64,000 nucleotides of DNA, taken from positions 2,606,501-2,670,500 of the forward strand of contig JALJCQ010000030.1 in NCBI GenBank assembly GCA_023091665.1, in the 5' to 3' direction. The position numbers and the translations under genes are program-made. The notes under the pieces are model-generated. The model searched no databases. It saw only the letters and a program-made list of their open reading frames with translations, and was not told the DNA's origin. Source of the stretch: Pythium myriotylum. Its lineage: Eukaryota > Oomycota > Peronosporomycetes > Pythiales > Pythiaceae. This document shows, piece by piece, positions 19,579 to 32,174 of this stretch. How positions within the stretch are numbered: position 1 is the stretch's first letter; every line of letters starts with the position of its first letter.

Positions 19579-20348
19579 ACCACAGCTCGGCACGCCCACT
19601 AACGCGACACGACGCGACTCGACGGCGGTGGACACGACCTCGCGACCTCTCGACCCGATCGGACCAAACTAGTTTTCTCCCAGCAAATCTCGAATTCGAT
19701 TACCATGGCAAGTCGACTGATCGCGGCAGAGCCACGACCAAGGGCCATTCACAGTCCTCGGTTCTGCGACTAGAACGCAGCACACGCATCGTCAGTCGTC
19801 TCCCGAGAAAGCCCACACACAACATACATACTACAGTCAGTCAGTATGCATGGCGTCTCCCAGAAGCCGGTGAAGGTTTTGAGGTGTGAGGTGAGCAGTG
19901 GTCTCCACTTCTCTTTCCCGCGAGCCACTCGCCATAGCTGCCGAGAACGTTCCAGTCGTCCAGCTGAGGCTGAGGCTCTCAGCCTCCCTCACTCCTTCTC
20001 TCCCTCCCTCTCACCGTCCCACCACCGTCCCACCACCGACCCTCCCATCCTCTTTCCTTCCCTCGCTCATCCAGAGATCATGTGGACCCTGTCACCTCTC
20101 ATCTTGACTCGGTTCCATCTGGCGTGCGTTCCCCGCGCTGGCTTCTTGAACCACCGCAAATGGCTACACTCCGATGTGACAAGATGGCTACATTTGGCGA
20201 GAGCTCTTCGAGCATGAAACATGAAAAACGAGCGTCGCACACAATCATACATTGCGACGTGACTTTCCCGCACGCCCCAAAGTCTCAGAGCGTTCCTTGT
20301 TTCGCTGCTGCTTTGTTCTACCTTCCCAACTGCTGCGCGCCTACCACG

Positions 20349-23300
20349 CTACATCTTCAACGACGACAACAGCGGTCTCCGCTGCAACACGATCGGCTTG
20401 TCGACCTGGCGCAATAGCTTGAAGAGACCCGTGCCAAGCGGGATCGGGATTCCCATGATGATGCACTCGCTCACGCCCACGATGGCGTCCGTGCGCGAGT
20501 GCACGGCAGCGTCGAACAGGTGATCCGTCGTCTTCTCGAACGACGCCAGCATGAGCACGCTCTCCTTCATCTTCGCGATACCGAACCGCGTAATACCGAG
20601 CACCTCGCCCTTGAACGTCATGATGTCCGACAGCAGCATCAAGTGGCGACGGTCGATACCGATGCCGTACGCGCTCATGATGTAGCTCACCTCGGAGGTG
20701 ATGAGCTCGCGTGCCGCTTCGATACCGAGCGTCTTCTCAACTTCGATGATGTGGTTCGAGGTGGTGTTGAGACCATCCACACCGGGGATACCCATGACCT
20801 CGGCCAGCCCATACCCCTCAACAAGTAGGTGGTGGGCCTTGGCAATGTTCTTGCCCGCCGTCTCTTCGTAGTTGATCACAGCTCGGTTCACAGTCGGGAT
20901 GCCTTGCACGATTACTCCTGGAAGCTCAGACTTGAGAGCCTGCATCGCGAAATACGCACCTCGCGTGTCTCCTCGTGCTGACTTGTAGTTTGACGGGGCA
21001 AGGATACGCAGTTTATCTGGACAGCGAGCATTTAGCAGAACATGCTGCTCTTTGAGCAGCCGCAGCACGCCACGAGGGCCAATACCGCTTGCGTTGAGAA
21101 TACTGTTGCGAACCGACCTCGCTGTGATGTTCAAGTGGAGTTGTTCTACCGCTTCCATGTCCAGCTTGACAGACAAGTAAGCCTGATCGCGTGCAAACAC
21201 CTCCTTGATGTGGATCGCAATTTCTCCAAGCGTCGTCTTCTCTATCTGACCCTTCACGATTCGAGCAGAGCGTTCGTCGGTCTTGCACACTAAAGCAGCC
21301 GTGATAATCGGTGTGCTGATGGCCTTGGAGGCATTGATAATTTCCTTGAGACGTGGTACGCCAAGCGTCACGTTCATACTGGCAACACCAGCGAAGTGGA
21401 ACGTCTTCAGTGTCATCTGGGTACCTGGCTCGGAGATCGACTGCGCACCAATCGCACCAACAGCTTCGCCCGGCTCCATTCGAGCCCGGTGATACTTGTA
21501 GAGGGAGGTTTCGAGCAGCTTCTCCACCTGGTTTTTCGTCATGCGACAAATGTTGTGCGCAAGCAGCCACGCCGCTTCTTCCTTCTCGGTGGTACCATCA
21601 ACTGAGGCTCGTTGCCGCCACTGGTTGATGGCTTTTTGGGTCTTGAACTTCTTGGCCCATGCACTTGTGCCAACTGAGTCCAGTCCCTTGCGCTTGAAAA
21701 GAGTGGTGTCGAACGTGATGGTGTCCTCATCTTCTTCTTCATCATCCGATTCGGGGGACTCTGACTTGATTAGACGCTTGCGACCAACAGGCTTCTTCGT
21801 CACCTTCTCCAGCTTAGTTGCCACCTTCACCTTCTTCTCTTTCGGTGCAGCTGGATCCTTCTTCATGGCCTGCGCCACAGCTGAGGCACTGCTCGCGATC
21901 TCTTCTTCGAACACTCTCTCCAGATGGGATGAGTATGTCTTAACTTCATGATCCATCGCATCAATCCCGGCACTGACACGTGCCTTGGCAATTTTGGTTG
22001 CCACTGACCCAAGGAAGTCTTCCACCTCGATGAGGAACTTCCGTCCAGCTGGAAGAATGGACTGGAATTCAGGACGTTGAACTGCCTTCTTGGCAATCTG
22101 CCGGAGCTCGTAAGGCAGAAGGGCCGGAGATTCAGGATCAGGGTAGGTTGAGCGGATATGTTCTTGCAGGCGATGGAAATCAACAGGCCGGTCATCACCC
22201 TCCATGTATGCTGGATTCAAACCGTCATCGCCGTAGGTAAACTGCACGACAGCGCTCTCTGAATTGCGCACAGTGTGGTCATACTGGCATGACAAATCCT
22301 CAAGTGCCTTCATGAGACGGCGGGCCATATACCCCGTCTCAGCGGTCTTGACAGCAGTATCGACCAAACCTTCACGACCACCCATTGTGTGAAAAAAGAA
22401 CTCTGTTGCCGTCAAGCCACTGTAGAACGAGTTTGCAACGAAACCCTTGGCAGCCGCGTGCAGTGCGTGCGGCAAGAAATGAGGTAGGGTGCGGTTCACG
22501 AAGCCTTCGGGAACGCGCTTGCCACCGACTGATTGCTGACCGACGCAGGCAACCATTTGAGAAATGTTCAGCGCGCTGCCCTTGGAGCCGCATTCAGCCA
22601 TGATACGCGGATTGTTGTGGAACGGAAGCGATCGCATGCACTCAGCACCAGCCGTTTCACGAAGCTTACCAAGAAGACCGTTCAGCTCGCTTTCGAGCGA
22701 CTGGAGAGCATTACACCCGGGTTTGAGCTGAAGCTTGCCGCGACGATAGTCTTCAATTGCATGATTGGCGGCGTCATATCCATCCTGCAGCAGCTTCTCT
22801 TTCTTCTCTGCGAGATCCGTCGATGGCGTGACATCATCAATCCCGATTGAGAAACCCTTGGAATCACCGAGCCAACGTGAGCAGAGTTTTGCCAAGCGAT
22901 TCATGCAGCGCGCTGCTTCGTGCGGCCCATGGTCACGGATAAGCACGTAAAACAATCCCTGCTTACTACCGTCACCCAAAGTCTTCTTCGCCAAGTTGCC
23001 ACACATCAGCTCACTGTTGCGGAAGCATACGTAGCCGTCCTTCCAACACATATACTTGTCCTTTCCTGTGTAGTTCCTCTCCTTGAGTTCCAGATTTACC
23101 AGCACCTTGGTGTTTGCGTTGGGTTTGATGAGTAAGTTGATAACCTGCTTGCCAGTCCAAAGCTGCATGGGCAAAACAATGGCAGGTGGTGGTAGATCGA
23201 TGTGGTCTAGTGCGTCGCACATAGTCGACACAACCTGACAGAACTGTTCGCGGTTGAAGAACACATTCTTTTGCGTAAGCAAATATGAAGCAGTGAGGAA

Positions 23301-25168
23301 GTCCTGTGTCGCAGCAACGAGTGGTTCTCCGTTACGCGGAGTGATCAGGTTCTGCTCGACACCCATCAGTGTAATCGCCTCAGTTCGTGCTTCTTCTGTC
23401 TGTGGCAAGTGCATGTTCATCTCATCACCATCGAAGTCGGCGTTGTACGGCGAACAAACGCACTCGTTGAAGCGGAACGTTCGCCACGGCATAACCTTCG
23501 CTCGATGTGACATGATCGACATTTTGTGCAGCGATGGTTGACGGTTGAAAAGTACAATATCGCCGTCCTCCATGTGGCGTTCGACGATGTCGCCAATCTT
23601 CAGCTCATCTGCGAGACTGGCCCGGTCGCCGTACATGAGATTCTTGGTGAATTTCTGTCCCTCGATTCGAATGACGTTCGCTCCAGGCCACACATTTGGT
23701 CCGTTAACCACGCAGCGGCGCAGTTTCTCAATGTTATAGCGTGTGACCTTCTCTGGATATGTCATCGTCTTTGCAACGTGCTCGGGCACGCCGACCTGGT
23801 CAATGCGCAAGTTCGGGTCTGGTGAGATGACCGTACGACCGGAGAAGTCGACTCGTTTGCCGGACAAGTTACCGCGGAATCGACCTTGCTTGCCTTTCAG
23901 TCGCTGGCACAATCCACGGATGCTCTTGGGGGCACCCGGTGGTTTCACGAGACCCGGGGTGTCACCGTTCATTAGTTGCGCCACTTGGATTTGCAAGAAG
24001 TCCCAGTCTTCCATGACCATCTTAAGTGATGCCCCTTTGAGCAACGCGGCACGAAGCGCAAAGTTGACTTGAACGATCTCTTGCAGCTTGACAGTTATGT
24101 CGTCTTCGTTACTTCCTGTGCCACCATCCATCGCGACAGACGGACGGATACACACTGGTGGCACGAGCACCGAGTTAAGGATGAGTTTCTCGGGGCGACC
24201 AGCGATAGGGTCAACCCACAACAGCTCACAGTCCTGGTCTGGGATCTGCTTGAACAGCTCTTGCACGACCATCGGGCTCAGGTCCTCTTGGGCCTTCGGC
24301 AAGTGCTGACCAACATCAGGATTGAGAGCCTGGGCCTCTGAGAACTGAGCAACAAAAACATTGCGAAGATCTTGAGCCGACTTCGCGCGATACTTTTCAT
24401 GGACGAGCTTGAGAGTCGTAGTGGTGAGCTTGCGCACCGTGCCATTGATGCCGTCACAGTATGGACACTTGACTTGCTTCTTGCAAATCGCAGAGATTTT
24501 TTTGCGCAACCCCATAAGGCGGAGCGAGTCCGCGCGCGGATCACGCATTCGTCGCAGAAACGTCTCGCGCTCCTGCGGCGGAAGTAGGATTCGGCTGCAC
24601 TCCTTGCAAATGTTTTGGAGAATCTCGGTGATGGCTTTGAAGTACCCGATGTGGAACACCGGCAGCTCCAGTTTAATGTAGCCGAAATGGCCGACGCAGT
24701 CGGCCAGGCGGAGGTTACAAGTCTGGGCAGCACGAGAATTCAGCACGTCGACTCGGAACAAGCAAAGGATGGTAGCCATCCACAAAGCTAAGGCACCAAG
24801 CACTCACCTCGCAGATATCCTTCTTGTTCGAGACACCAAGCCTCTTGTCGAGCACGCCATCTACTGCAGGGTCTCGCGTCGGCATCTTGAAGAGGTCCCT
24901 GCGCGTACCAACGAGAGCGATTCGGTCAGTCTAGACGTCTCCCACACACGAGAAAAAAAAAGACAGCGCCGACGCACTTGGAGTGGATGCGCATCTCCGA
25001 GAGCCGCATCATCTCGATCTCGGAGAGCAAGCCGAAGTTGAGGTGGCTGATCTTGGCCGGGCGGTCGTTCTCGAGCACGAGCTGCTTCACGAGCGGATTG
25101 CGGCGCTCGCCGCGCACGCCGAGAGGCCCTCCGGCCGCGCCCGCCGCGCCGTGCTTGTTGGCGTGCAT
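20349..25168 (-). CDS. POLR3A: RNA polymerase III largest subunit RPC1
   Basis: Exons 24978-25168, 24808-24898 and 20349-24722 join in phase to 1551 residues. The junctions give SEMRIHSK/DLFKMPTRD and KKDICE/TCNLRLADCVG, reproducing the clamp-head zinc site. HFGYIKLELPVFHIGYFK is pol III-like. The active-site NADFDGDEMN binds catalytic magnesium. Further on, EPGTQMTLKTFHFAGVASMN and GVPRLKEIINASKAISTPI match RPC1 of the enzyme that makes tRNA and 5S RNA. Between the bridge-helix region and that motif lies a lineage-specific Lys-rich then acidic insert (ESPESDDEEEDEDTITFD). The protein is longer than human (about 1390) and yeast (about 1460) RPC1. The ATG at 25168 (MHANKHGAAGAAGG) is the first after an in-frame low-complexity stretch; other starts are possible. 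It shares a 270-base divergent region with the ABC-class ATPase gene. Confidence 0.95.
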
Positions 25169-25438
25169 GTCCTTGCTGCTGCTTTGCGAATCCGCGCGTC
25201 GAGAGGCCGAGAGAGCGCGCGAGAGCGTCGTCGCCGCTCGCCGTCGCCGCCGCCGGTTTGGCTGGTGAAGGAATTTGCTGGTGGTTGGCCGAGGGTGGGT
25301 CGAATGGTACCATGTACCACTGCGTCTACTGGAATAAGATTCACTATAGCAAAGATGATTGGATAAAAATGCATTGTGTTGTACCCAATGAAAGGAGAGT
25401 GCTTGTGATGCTCGCTGTTCCATGGCTGCAGATCGAGT
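25169..25438. promoter_or_regulatory. Divergent promoter of RPC1 and the ABC-class ATPase
   Basis: Two hundred and seventy bases between opposite start codons. It contains GATTGGATAAAAATGC near 25358 (inverse CCAAT and an AT-rich element). Regulatory content is inferred from position. Confidence 0.4.
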
Positions 25439-27644
25439 ATGGGGCGAGGCGAGTACTACCGCAACAAGTACGGCGGCCGAGGGCGCGGCGGCGCGCGAGA
25501 GGACGCGCGGGACGACTCTCGCGGCTGGCGCAACGCGAGCCGCAGCGCCGCGTCGCTCGCGTGGTCGGCGCTCGGCAACACGCTGCGAGACATCCACAAC
25601 CGCAGCTACAACGCCTACCACGACCTCGAGCGCGGCGCCTTCGCGTTCGCGGACCGCGGGCTCAGCTTCCAGCTCGCGTTCGACCACATCCAGGGCGATC
25701 CGTACGCGAGTCCGTCGCGCGCGCACGTGCTCGTGGCGGCCGCGGCTGCCCAGTTCCCGAGCGAGATGTACGAGAAGCGGATCCGCAACATCGCGCTCTG
25801 CGACTACCTGACGCGGCGCTTCGCCGAGAGTGCGCGCAAGGCCGGCGCAGACGCCAAGACCAGTACGTGTTAGCGAGGAGCGGAAGATACAGGGCGGTTG
25901 GTAATTGGTCGATGTGGTGGGTAGCGAGCAACTCGTGGCAGGGCGCCAAGGGCGGCGATATCTCGATTGATACACCTGGTCAGCACGTGATTGAGCGATC
26001 GTCTGTCATGGTGCTCGACAACGGGGATGTGGAAGCCCGATTCAATATCAATCTCCCAGCTCGCGGCCGCACCATTTGCGGTGACTGGGCGTACACGATC
26101 CTCGTCGAGACACTGCCTGTGCTTGTTGGCGAAGCCCTCGTGTTGAAAAGTCTGAGGGAGCATGACCTTTGGGCCCATATCCACTCTGTTGAAGACCAAG
26201 AGACACTAAGAGATATGCTTCACGCTGAGGGGTTGGTCGGTTTTGTCCGAGACGGTGCCATCCTCCCGCGAGAGGTAGGGAATCTTATCGATGTGGTTAG
26301 TGCGGTGTGCTGACCCCAAAGCTGTTCTAGTCTGGAGCGTCCGATCGACCACTTTCAAGCGGCCGTGTGGTCGCATTCAAGTCTCCACCTACGCTAAAGC
26401 GAACTTTCAAACTGCCCAATTCTGGTGAGATTTCTGGAATGGGAATCCCGGTCGGTGTCACGCTGTTTGTAGGCGGTGGTTTCCACGGTAAGACGACAAT
26501 ACTTAAGGCTCTTGAAGTGGGAGTGTACAACCATATTCCAGGAGATGGTCGAGAGTTCGTCGTGACAGACGATAGGGCTGTCAAGATCCGTTCTGAGGAC
26601 TCTCGCAGTGTCGTCAGTTGTGATATCAGTTGCTTTATCGACAACTTGCCGTTTAAGCAAGATACAACCAGGTTCACGACGGCGGACGCTTCGGGCAGCA
26701 CGTCGCAAGCCGCAAATATTGTTGAGGCTCTTGAAGTCGGAGCTACAACGTTGCTTATTGATGAGGATACTTGTGCGACCAACTTCATGATCCGTGACTG
26801 GAAGATGCAGCAACTAGTTGCGAAGAACAAGGAGCCGATCACACCATTTATCTCCAAGGTCGGTGATCATTGGCCTCCAAGAGGGCTACTTGACAAGCTT
26901 ATTTATCCTTCTTTGGTCTTCAGGTTCGAGCTCTGCTTGAGAACCACGGAGTCTCCTCCGTGCTGGTTATTGGGGGTGCTGGAGACTATTTCTCAGTTGC
27001 CGATCATGTGATTATGATGGATTCATACGGACCCCGAGATGTCACTGTCGAAGCAAAGGCAATTGCGTCCCAGCATGGTGAGATCCGTCAGGAAAGCAAC
27101 TTTGGAGGGTTTCGACCGCGTATTCCGTTGTCTCGTGGGTTCGAGGTGAATGGAAAAGTTGTCGCTCGTGGAAAAGACCGCATTCAGTTCGGTGATGTGA
27201 GTAGGCTCGCCCTCGAACATTAATGGAGTTTGTCCCTCAATGATTCGATTGCAGGTGGATTTGGACCTGTCAGCTGTCGAACAGATTGTAGAATCCAGCC
27301 AAGTTAGAGCCATTGCCGACGGTATTCTGAAGGCAAGGTCCTTCATGGATGGGAAACGCACTCTAAACGTGAGTACTCATGCGATTTTTTCTACAATCCA
27401 TCCGTCGTGGATCGTCGTGTTTAATTTGCTCTCATCAGGACGTATTGGATGCTCTTGAGGAGGAAATGAACCAGTCGAAATCTCTTGATACAATCAGCGT
27501 CCATCGCAAGTCTGGTTTTTATACCCGCCCACGACGTTTTGAAGTGAGTTCGAATGTGCCGGGTGCTTGTGTTCTCGCTCTGACGGCATATGCCAGCTTG
27601 CTGCAGCGATCAACAGATTGCGAAGCGCTTTATTCACTCAATAG
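25439..27644 (+). CDS. ABC-class predicted ATPase (ABC_ATPase/PF09818-like), seven exons
   Basis: Exons 25439-25862, 25925-26274, 26331-26858, 26924-27196, 27255-27368, 27439-27543 and 27597-27644 join in phase to 613 residues. The start is MGRGEYYRNKYGGRGRGG, an RG-rich tail. The body has DHIQGDPYASPSR and ERSSVMVLDNGDVEARF. Walker A is GGGFHGKTT, the signature-like ASGSTSQAANI follows, and Walker B is TTLLIDEDTCATNFMIRD. The C-terminus ends NRLRSALFTQ. This order matches the predicted-ATPase family PF09818, best known from bacteria, whose cellular role is undefined. The RG-rich start suggests nucleic-acid binding (inference). Intron lengths run from 53 to 70 bases. The stop overlaps the convergent gene's stop region by seven bases. 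Confidence 0.9.
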
Positions 27645-30600
27645 AGAGATTTTTCGCTGTCTTCAATCCACGAGTCTGGATTGTGCTGGGGAGGCTTAAC
27701 GATGCAAATAACTGTGATACTCTCTCCAAATGTGTAGATTTCTGCACCGAGCTCATCAACCGTATTGTTCGAGACGTGGTCATCACCATCATATATGTAC
27801 CCACCCTCAGCGTCAACAATCTGTTGAACCTCAAGCACGCGAATGATGCAAGACAGCAATGGTCGAAAAGGTGCGCGAACTTTGTCGATAGATCTGGGCC
27901 ACTTTGGATGAGCTGTATATGCACGAAGAATTTTTCGTACTTGCGCATTGGCTCCGATAATTTCGATCGGACGATTCATGAGCACACTGATAAGCTGGTG
28001 TGGATTCTGTAAGAACTCGCACGCAGTACTCCAGCTAGAAACCCCGATTGTTTCACCAGGTATCCTCCAAGCAAGTTCTGGGTGAAGGATAACTCGAGTT
28101 GCTTCTATGAGCAGCGCCTCACAAACCAAATAGTTTTCAAGACTGGTGACCTCATCATGATCAATGGCAATGGATGCGAATTCCGTTTCGGCTGCTTTGA
28201 GAATAGCATTCGTAGCTTGATGAATTGCTGAAGACAGCCGTGTCTCTGTCGAGATATGGTCAATGGCCGTGGCCCTGTCAGCAGAGAAGCCAGTGTGAAT
28301 AATCTCGACCCGTTGCGAGATCAATACGAGTTCAACTGGTTGGGCAGGTGCGATCCGTCCAACCCCTGAGTTCAAAAGAACACGAATTTTGTCGCTCAAG
28401 AAGCCAAGGTTTGATCGAGTAGCACTTGATCTTGAAGTGGTGTGGAGAATAACTATGCGCTGATAAAAAAGTGATTCGAGGATATGTTCGACGGTGTCTT
28501 TTTGCCCATCATCAACATCGAAAACAGCGAAACGTTCCACAAGATCTTTGCATCCAACCACATAGCTCACACAAGAAGGGATCACGACTCCAATGGGTGG
28601 AGGCATAGCACCACAAACGTTGCAAGTGGCGAAATGCAACGTGTTGACGTCGCACTCAGACACCTCTCTGGTGCCCACTAGGCGTCTTATCACCTCCATT
28701 CGTGATCGTTGTGCTACATCGCAGTGAATGCAGGGCCTGGCTTCTGAGAATTGAGAATTGGCTGGAGGAGCTCGCTCTGTGGATGCCACCGTAACACGCT
28801 GACGGTTTTGAGCACAGACTTCACAGGTAAGAACAATCGGTGCCAGAGCTAGCTCCGTCCTCATGGCTTGGAAAGCTGAATCCGAGCATCGTAGAAAGTG
28901 GGATAGGCTGATACGAATTGATTGGCGTATGCAAACTTCCTCCACTGAAGACATCTCAAAGACTAAGTGCGCACGAAATTCCGTCTTCTGTTGCACAAGG
29001 GTTACTACGACGACGTAGAAGACATTGTGGATCTTGCAGCCAAATCTTGTCAATCGAATAGCCCGGATACACCGTGACAAACGTGCCTTCCACGTAGGTA
29101 GTATAGTAGCTTGGAGTGTTGACTGATCACATGTACCCTTAGGTTTGCGCTCGAGGCGGATACAATCTAAAAGATCGCCGTAGGCTGAACTAGGAAGTCG
29201 CACTGCATAGGGGTTGACATCTCGTTTCAGCAACGGTATAGTCTGCTGCGTTTCAGTTGTTGAATGCTGACTCCAGAGTACAATTTCGTACTCTGTGAGC
29301 GAGGAGTCAAACACATCCACGCGCAGAGTTACTTTGTCGCCGTCAACGCCAGTTATCTCCCCTGAGTACACCCGATTCCTGCTTACCTGGGATGAACGTT
29401 CCTCCCCATTCCATTCCGAGGCACCATCCAGGGTGTGAAGCCACGAAATAAACCTCTTACCACCTGTATCGTCTCGACGAAGTGCCATCGAATTCACAGG
29501 AAAAAGCTGTGATGTGGGCACCACAAACTCCACTGGACGCTCGTCGCTGTTGAGAGTGGAGATAACTACACGGAGTTTCGAGCAGTCACTAGTGCGAATG
29601 TAAGCGGCCACGACCTGATACGAGATGAGAAAAGAAGTCTGCGCTCGCACACCTTCCTTGTGGACACAAACCAGAGAGTGATCGTAATCACGAACTCGAA
29701 GAGGGGGAGGGCACGGAGCCCCAGACCATATGAGCTTGAACTGCCTTTGCCTACGCTCATAGACCAAACAGAGCCACTGGCAAAATGACGTGAGACCTTG
29801 TTGAGTGCGCCCGTATCCAAGAGAGCTGTACTCGCGGTTTGACATGAGCAAGTCATACGTTCGGGACGTTGACGGATCGTACGCAACAAACTGAATACCC
29901 GCAGGTACGTAACCTTTGGCACGATGAATGTAAGCTGAAACCCGATATTTGGTGTCCGTCAAGCCATTGATTCCCCCGAGACGCTGAACAATAGAGAACA
30001 TCGGTGTAGTCACTTGTTTTGTTCCAAGCTCGGTGCGCGCTCTCTCGCGAAGAACGGATCGAAGGCGGGATTCTACAAGCTGCGACCTTCTATCTTCCAG
30101 AAACATCTGCGAGTTCTCATTCCGTCGCCGATTAAGATCTTTTGACTTGAGCGAGTTGTATTGCTCTTGATCAAGTCTTAAATCATGCCGCAGTTTCAAC
30201 TTCTCTGACCTTTTGCGTTCGAGTTCTCCAGCTTTATCCAGGTGACAGGGGGGTGTACCAAACGCCGACGCAAGTCCGTCAACGACATTTTCCCCGGTCG
30301 GTTGGAGAGTGGTTTGGGAAATTTCCTCGGTGTCGAGAATCTTTATTGAACGTGTGCTACTCATGCGCTTGGCCTGGATATCACGATTGCGCTCGACAGT
30401 CTTTCGTCGAGTGGTATCTGTACGACGCCGGATCTTCATGACACCATGATATGTCTTACCTTCACGCCGCTCAAGGTCTTTCTTCTTCACAAGCTGTGCT
30501 AGGTTACCCTTCAAGTTGCAAGTGACCACCTCGTTTTTCACTTTTGCATCTCGAATTCTGTTGATAGAACTCTGAATCTGCTCGAGTGCCCAAGTCAACG

Positions 30601-31692
30601 AGCGAAGTGTCATCGCACGGCAATGTTCGCGATATTCCCACGCTCTGTGATCGCTTTTGAAGTCGTTATCACGATGATGGGTTGTAATGCTAACCTATAC
30701 AACGTGGTGAGCGGTAACTACCCACTAATACGAAGCTGAGTTGAAGAGTTGGGGTGGCTAACCTGCGTTTCTAGTTGTTTCTTCACGCTCTCGAGTCGCA
30801 CGATTTCTTTTTGAAGTGTTTGTATTCGACGCTCTCGCTGACACAAAGCCTTCGTGAGGACTGAGATCTCATCTATGACGCTGACCCACTTTAATGTATG
30901 TGGTTGTGGTATGGTATCTCCTTCACTCTGATCATCAAGAAGTCTATCAAATGATGTCTTCACGTACTTTTGGACAAGCTGAGTGAGTTTGACTTTTCCA
31001 AGCATGGCTTCTTCGTCTTTCAACACAGTTGTTGCCATGGAGATGCGAGATCCATCTAGGACACCGTCCTCTAATGTAATGCTCGCTAGTGGCCTCACCA
31101 GTTGGAGTGGAGGAGATAACATCGACCATTTTGCCTTCGGGTGCGCTGCTGGGTTACACATGTCATCATCAAGCCCGCCGCGAACAATGAATGGGTTCCG
31201 GAGGAGGCCGAAACCGAGCCACTCGACAAGATCTGAAGATGAATTCAGAAAATCAACATCACTCGCCATTTCTAGGATGTAATTTTTGTTGTCAAATTCG
31301 AACGGGACTGGTCTTCCTTGGTGGACAACAGAACGCCACTTGACTACGCCTTCGACAACGTTCACGGATGCTACTCGAAGGAGCAATAGCCAGTCACCAA
31401 GAATTTGCAGTTCTTTTCCGTCAGGCATTGCTGCACGCACGCGCAGACGATCCGCAATAACGTCCCGTGCCTGTTTCTTTTTGGATGCATTCGTTGTGGA
31501 TTTCGATCGCAGCTCGAAGCCTGAGTCGTGGTTTTGATCAGCATGGCGCTTCGGTGGAAGGGCTGGAAAAGGTAGCAGAGCATCGACAAGCGAGCGGAGT
31601 TTTGTAATGTATTGCTCCCGCACCGAAATGCAGCTCCTGACATTAAACTCAGCCTCCTTGATGGCCTGGAACGGATCTGTTGCAGGTGTCAT
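27638..31692 (-). CDS. Large unknown protein (1328 residues) with Cys clusters
   Basis: Two exons, 30763-31692 and 27638-30694, with a 68-base intron (GTTAGC...TATAG) in phase 0. The start is MTPATDPFQAIKEAEFNVR. Exon 1 ends in a coiled coil (RRIQTLQKEIVRLESVKKQL). Exon 2 begins with a basic helical stretch, then a beta-rich region (TKYRVSAYIHRAKGYVPAG). A Cys-rich segment follows with CEVC, CIHC and CNVC pairs that could bind zinc. Near the C-terminus, SSWSTACEFLQNPHQLISVL weakly recalls the segment flanking the dynein heavy-chain stalk. No complete known domain is recognised. Its TGA (27638-27640) and the TAG of the ATPase gene (27642-27644) interlock. A cytoskeletal role would be speculation. 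Confidence 0.8.
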
Positions 31693-32174
31693 GGGAGTGG
31701 AGACAAGATAATGGGCGGCACAGCTGGTACGATGCCGAATTTAGAATGGCACTAACCGATTGCCATCACGAGTCCTCAGAACATGAATGCACCGTCGATT
31801 GTGAAGTAAACAACATGTACTGACGATTCCAACATACACACATGCACACACTTTCAATGCACATTCTACTCCGGGGATCGACTACATGAACTTCGTCATG
31901 ATACAAAGGGCTGCGGGTCAACTCGGCTGGCCACAGAGCTCCATCACGAAATTCGACGAGTCACGGATTCCAATCTTCAACGGGATTTAGCGACTCAGCA
32001 ATCGTGGTACTCACAGCTTGATCTCCAGTGGAAGCACCATGAGTTGCTTTTGTATCTTCTTCATCTCAGAGTTCTCCAGTATCGTCTGACCGACTTCGCT
32101 CGCTTGGGCACCAACACTTCCACTGTCATCGTTGCGTGGAGAACTCGAAAAGATATCGCAAGTGGCGAACTCTA
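31693..32174. other. Upstream region of the 1328-residue gene / 3' flank of the Cys-His gene
   Basis: A minus-strand frame from about 32163 down to a stop at 32011 (ending MKKIQKQLMVLPLEIKL) looks weakly coding and may be a last exon of the next gene. Below 32010 I see nothing beyond TG/CA-rich sequence. Confidence 0.35.

Larger units (their letters stand above)
18769..20348. other. Gene-free region with simple repeats
   Basis: Nearly 1.6 kb between GH81 copy 2 and the 3' end of RPC1. Open frames are short and biased. Distinct low-complexity tracts are listed separately; a pyrimidine-rich stretch (about 19985-20060) is also present. Nothing resembles a gene, tRNA or transposon end. Confidence 0.5.
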
